From contig CAADGI010000005.1 of NCBI GenBank assembly GCA_900696495.1, positions 1-64,000 on the forward strand: DNA of 64,000 nucleotides, in the 5' to 3' direction. The stretch is from an uncultured Alphaproteobacteria bacterium. GTDB taxonomy: Bacteria > Pseudomonadota > Alphaproteobacteria > Micavibrionales > Micavibrionaceae. Within the stretch, counting starts at the first letter, position 1. The number at the start of each line of letters is the position of its first letter. The notes beneath the pieces are model-generated. The model ran no database searches. It saw nothing but the letters and a program-made list of their open reading frames with translations, and was not told the DNA's origin. Below, in pieces: positions 63,849-64,000 of the stretch. The position numbers were made by a program, and so were the translations under genes.

Positions 63849-64000
63849 ATGAGTTACGCCATCCGAATCCACGAAACCGGGGGCCCGGATGTGCTGAAAT
63901 ACGAGAAAATAACGGTTCCCGCGCCCGGCCCCGGCGAAATCCTGATCCGTCACACCGCCATCGGCCTCAATTTCATCGATGTCTATCACCGCTCCGGCCT
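63849..64000 (+). CDS. Quinone oxidoreductase / zinc-less alcohol dehydrogenase, 5' part
   Basis: Only the first 50 codons are in the window. MSYAIRIHETGGPDVLKYEK, then VPAPGPGEILIRHTAIGLNF and IDVYHRSG, match the start of NADPH:quinone oxidoreductases (Qor) of the medium-chain dehydrogenase family. The nucleotide-binding domain lies beyond the edge. It is divergent from the small periplasmic gene. Confidence 0.88.
   Translation, partial: MSYAIRIHETGGPDVLKYEKITVPAPGPGEILIRHTAIGLNFIDVYHRSG

Overview
The window looks like a chromosomal segment of a GC-rich alphaproteobacterium. Evidence: a class I lysyl-tRNA synthetase, an atpHAGDC cluster lacking the Fo genes, a priA / transaldolase-like / DUF484 / xerC / lpd / sucB neighbourhood near the ATP synthase, a thiE-thiD-thiL group, and mixed ATG/GTG/TTG starts behind purine-rich ribosome sites. 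Genus cannot be read from the sequence. No phage, plasmid or CRISPR region is visible. Most genes are housekeeping, separated by short intergenic spaces that very often hold palindromic repeats.

Layout. 1-7.2 kb: end of tRNA-Leu, AI-2E-type permease, a RimK-type cluster (M42-like peptidase, retropepsin-like protease, ATP-grasp ligase), a CinA-type protein, map, radC and a YafK-type L,D-transpeptidase. 7.2-13 kb: an RTX protein, three unknown genes (one AT-rich), purB, bfr and two Bfd-like ferredoxins behind Fur-like motifs. 13-22 kb: cyclophilin, GH13 glucosidase, acetyltransferase, rlmJ, dienelactone hydrolase and a run of small lipoproteins and membrane proteins. 22.3-26.2 kb: a broken zeta-type toxin with an antitoxin-like partner, uvrB, a mini-lipoprotein and two lysine-rich mini-proteins. 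26.4-38 kb: lysS, mscS, small unknown genes, a DinG-type helicase, pabB-pabA-pabC and a LOG protein. 38.2-43.9 kb: atpHAGDC on the minus strand, with a GxxExxY nuclease-like gene and a 62-residue unknown gene inside, and a frameshift in atpD. 44-54 kb: TraX-like protein, membrane spermidine-synthase-like protein, fatty acid hydroxylase, priA, an FSA/transaldolase-like aldolase, an unknown pair, DUF484 and xerC. 54.3-61 kb: lpd and sucB separated by a lower-GC block of three genes (a large LOG-like protein, a tandem deaminase-fold protein and an unknown protein). 61-64 kb: thiL, thiD, thiE, a small periplasmic protein and the start of a quinone oxidoreductase.

The most interesting feature is a set of palindromic elements. 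Two carry PD-(D/E)XK nuclease-like coding sequence. One is a DUF559 domain inserted in frame inside PriA and bracketed by CCCTC/GAGGG palindromes. The other is a GxxExxY gene between atpA and atpG, bracketed by CACGAAG-type inverted repeats. Structurally similar elements without a gene (CACAGCG, CACTGAG and CACAGAG types) lie beside map, radC and lysS, one of them inside the loop of a different palindrome. Two further GTCAT...ATGAC palindrome families are scattered through the window, twice in frame within the helicase gene and once at the breakpoint of the broken toxin gene. I read these as autonomous and non-autonomous forms of nuclease-associated palindromic mobile elements; this is an inference from structure, with no search behind it.
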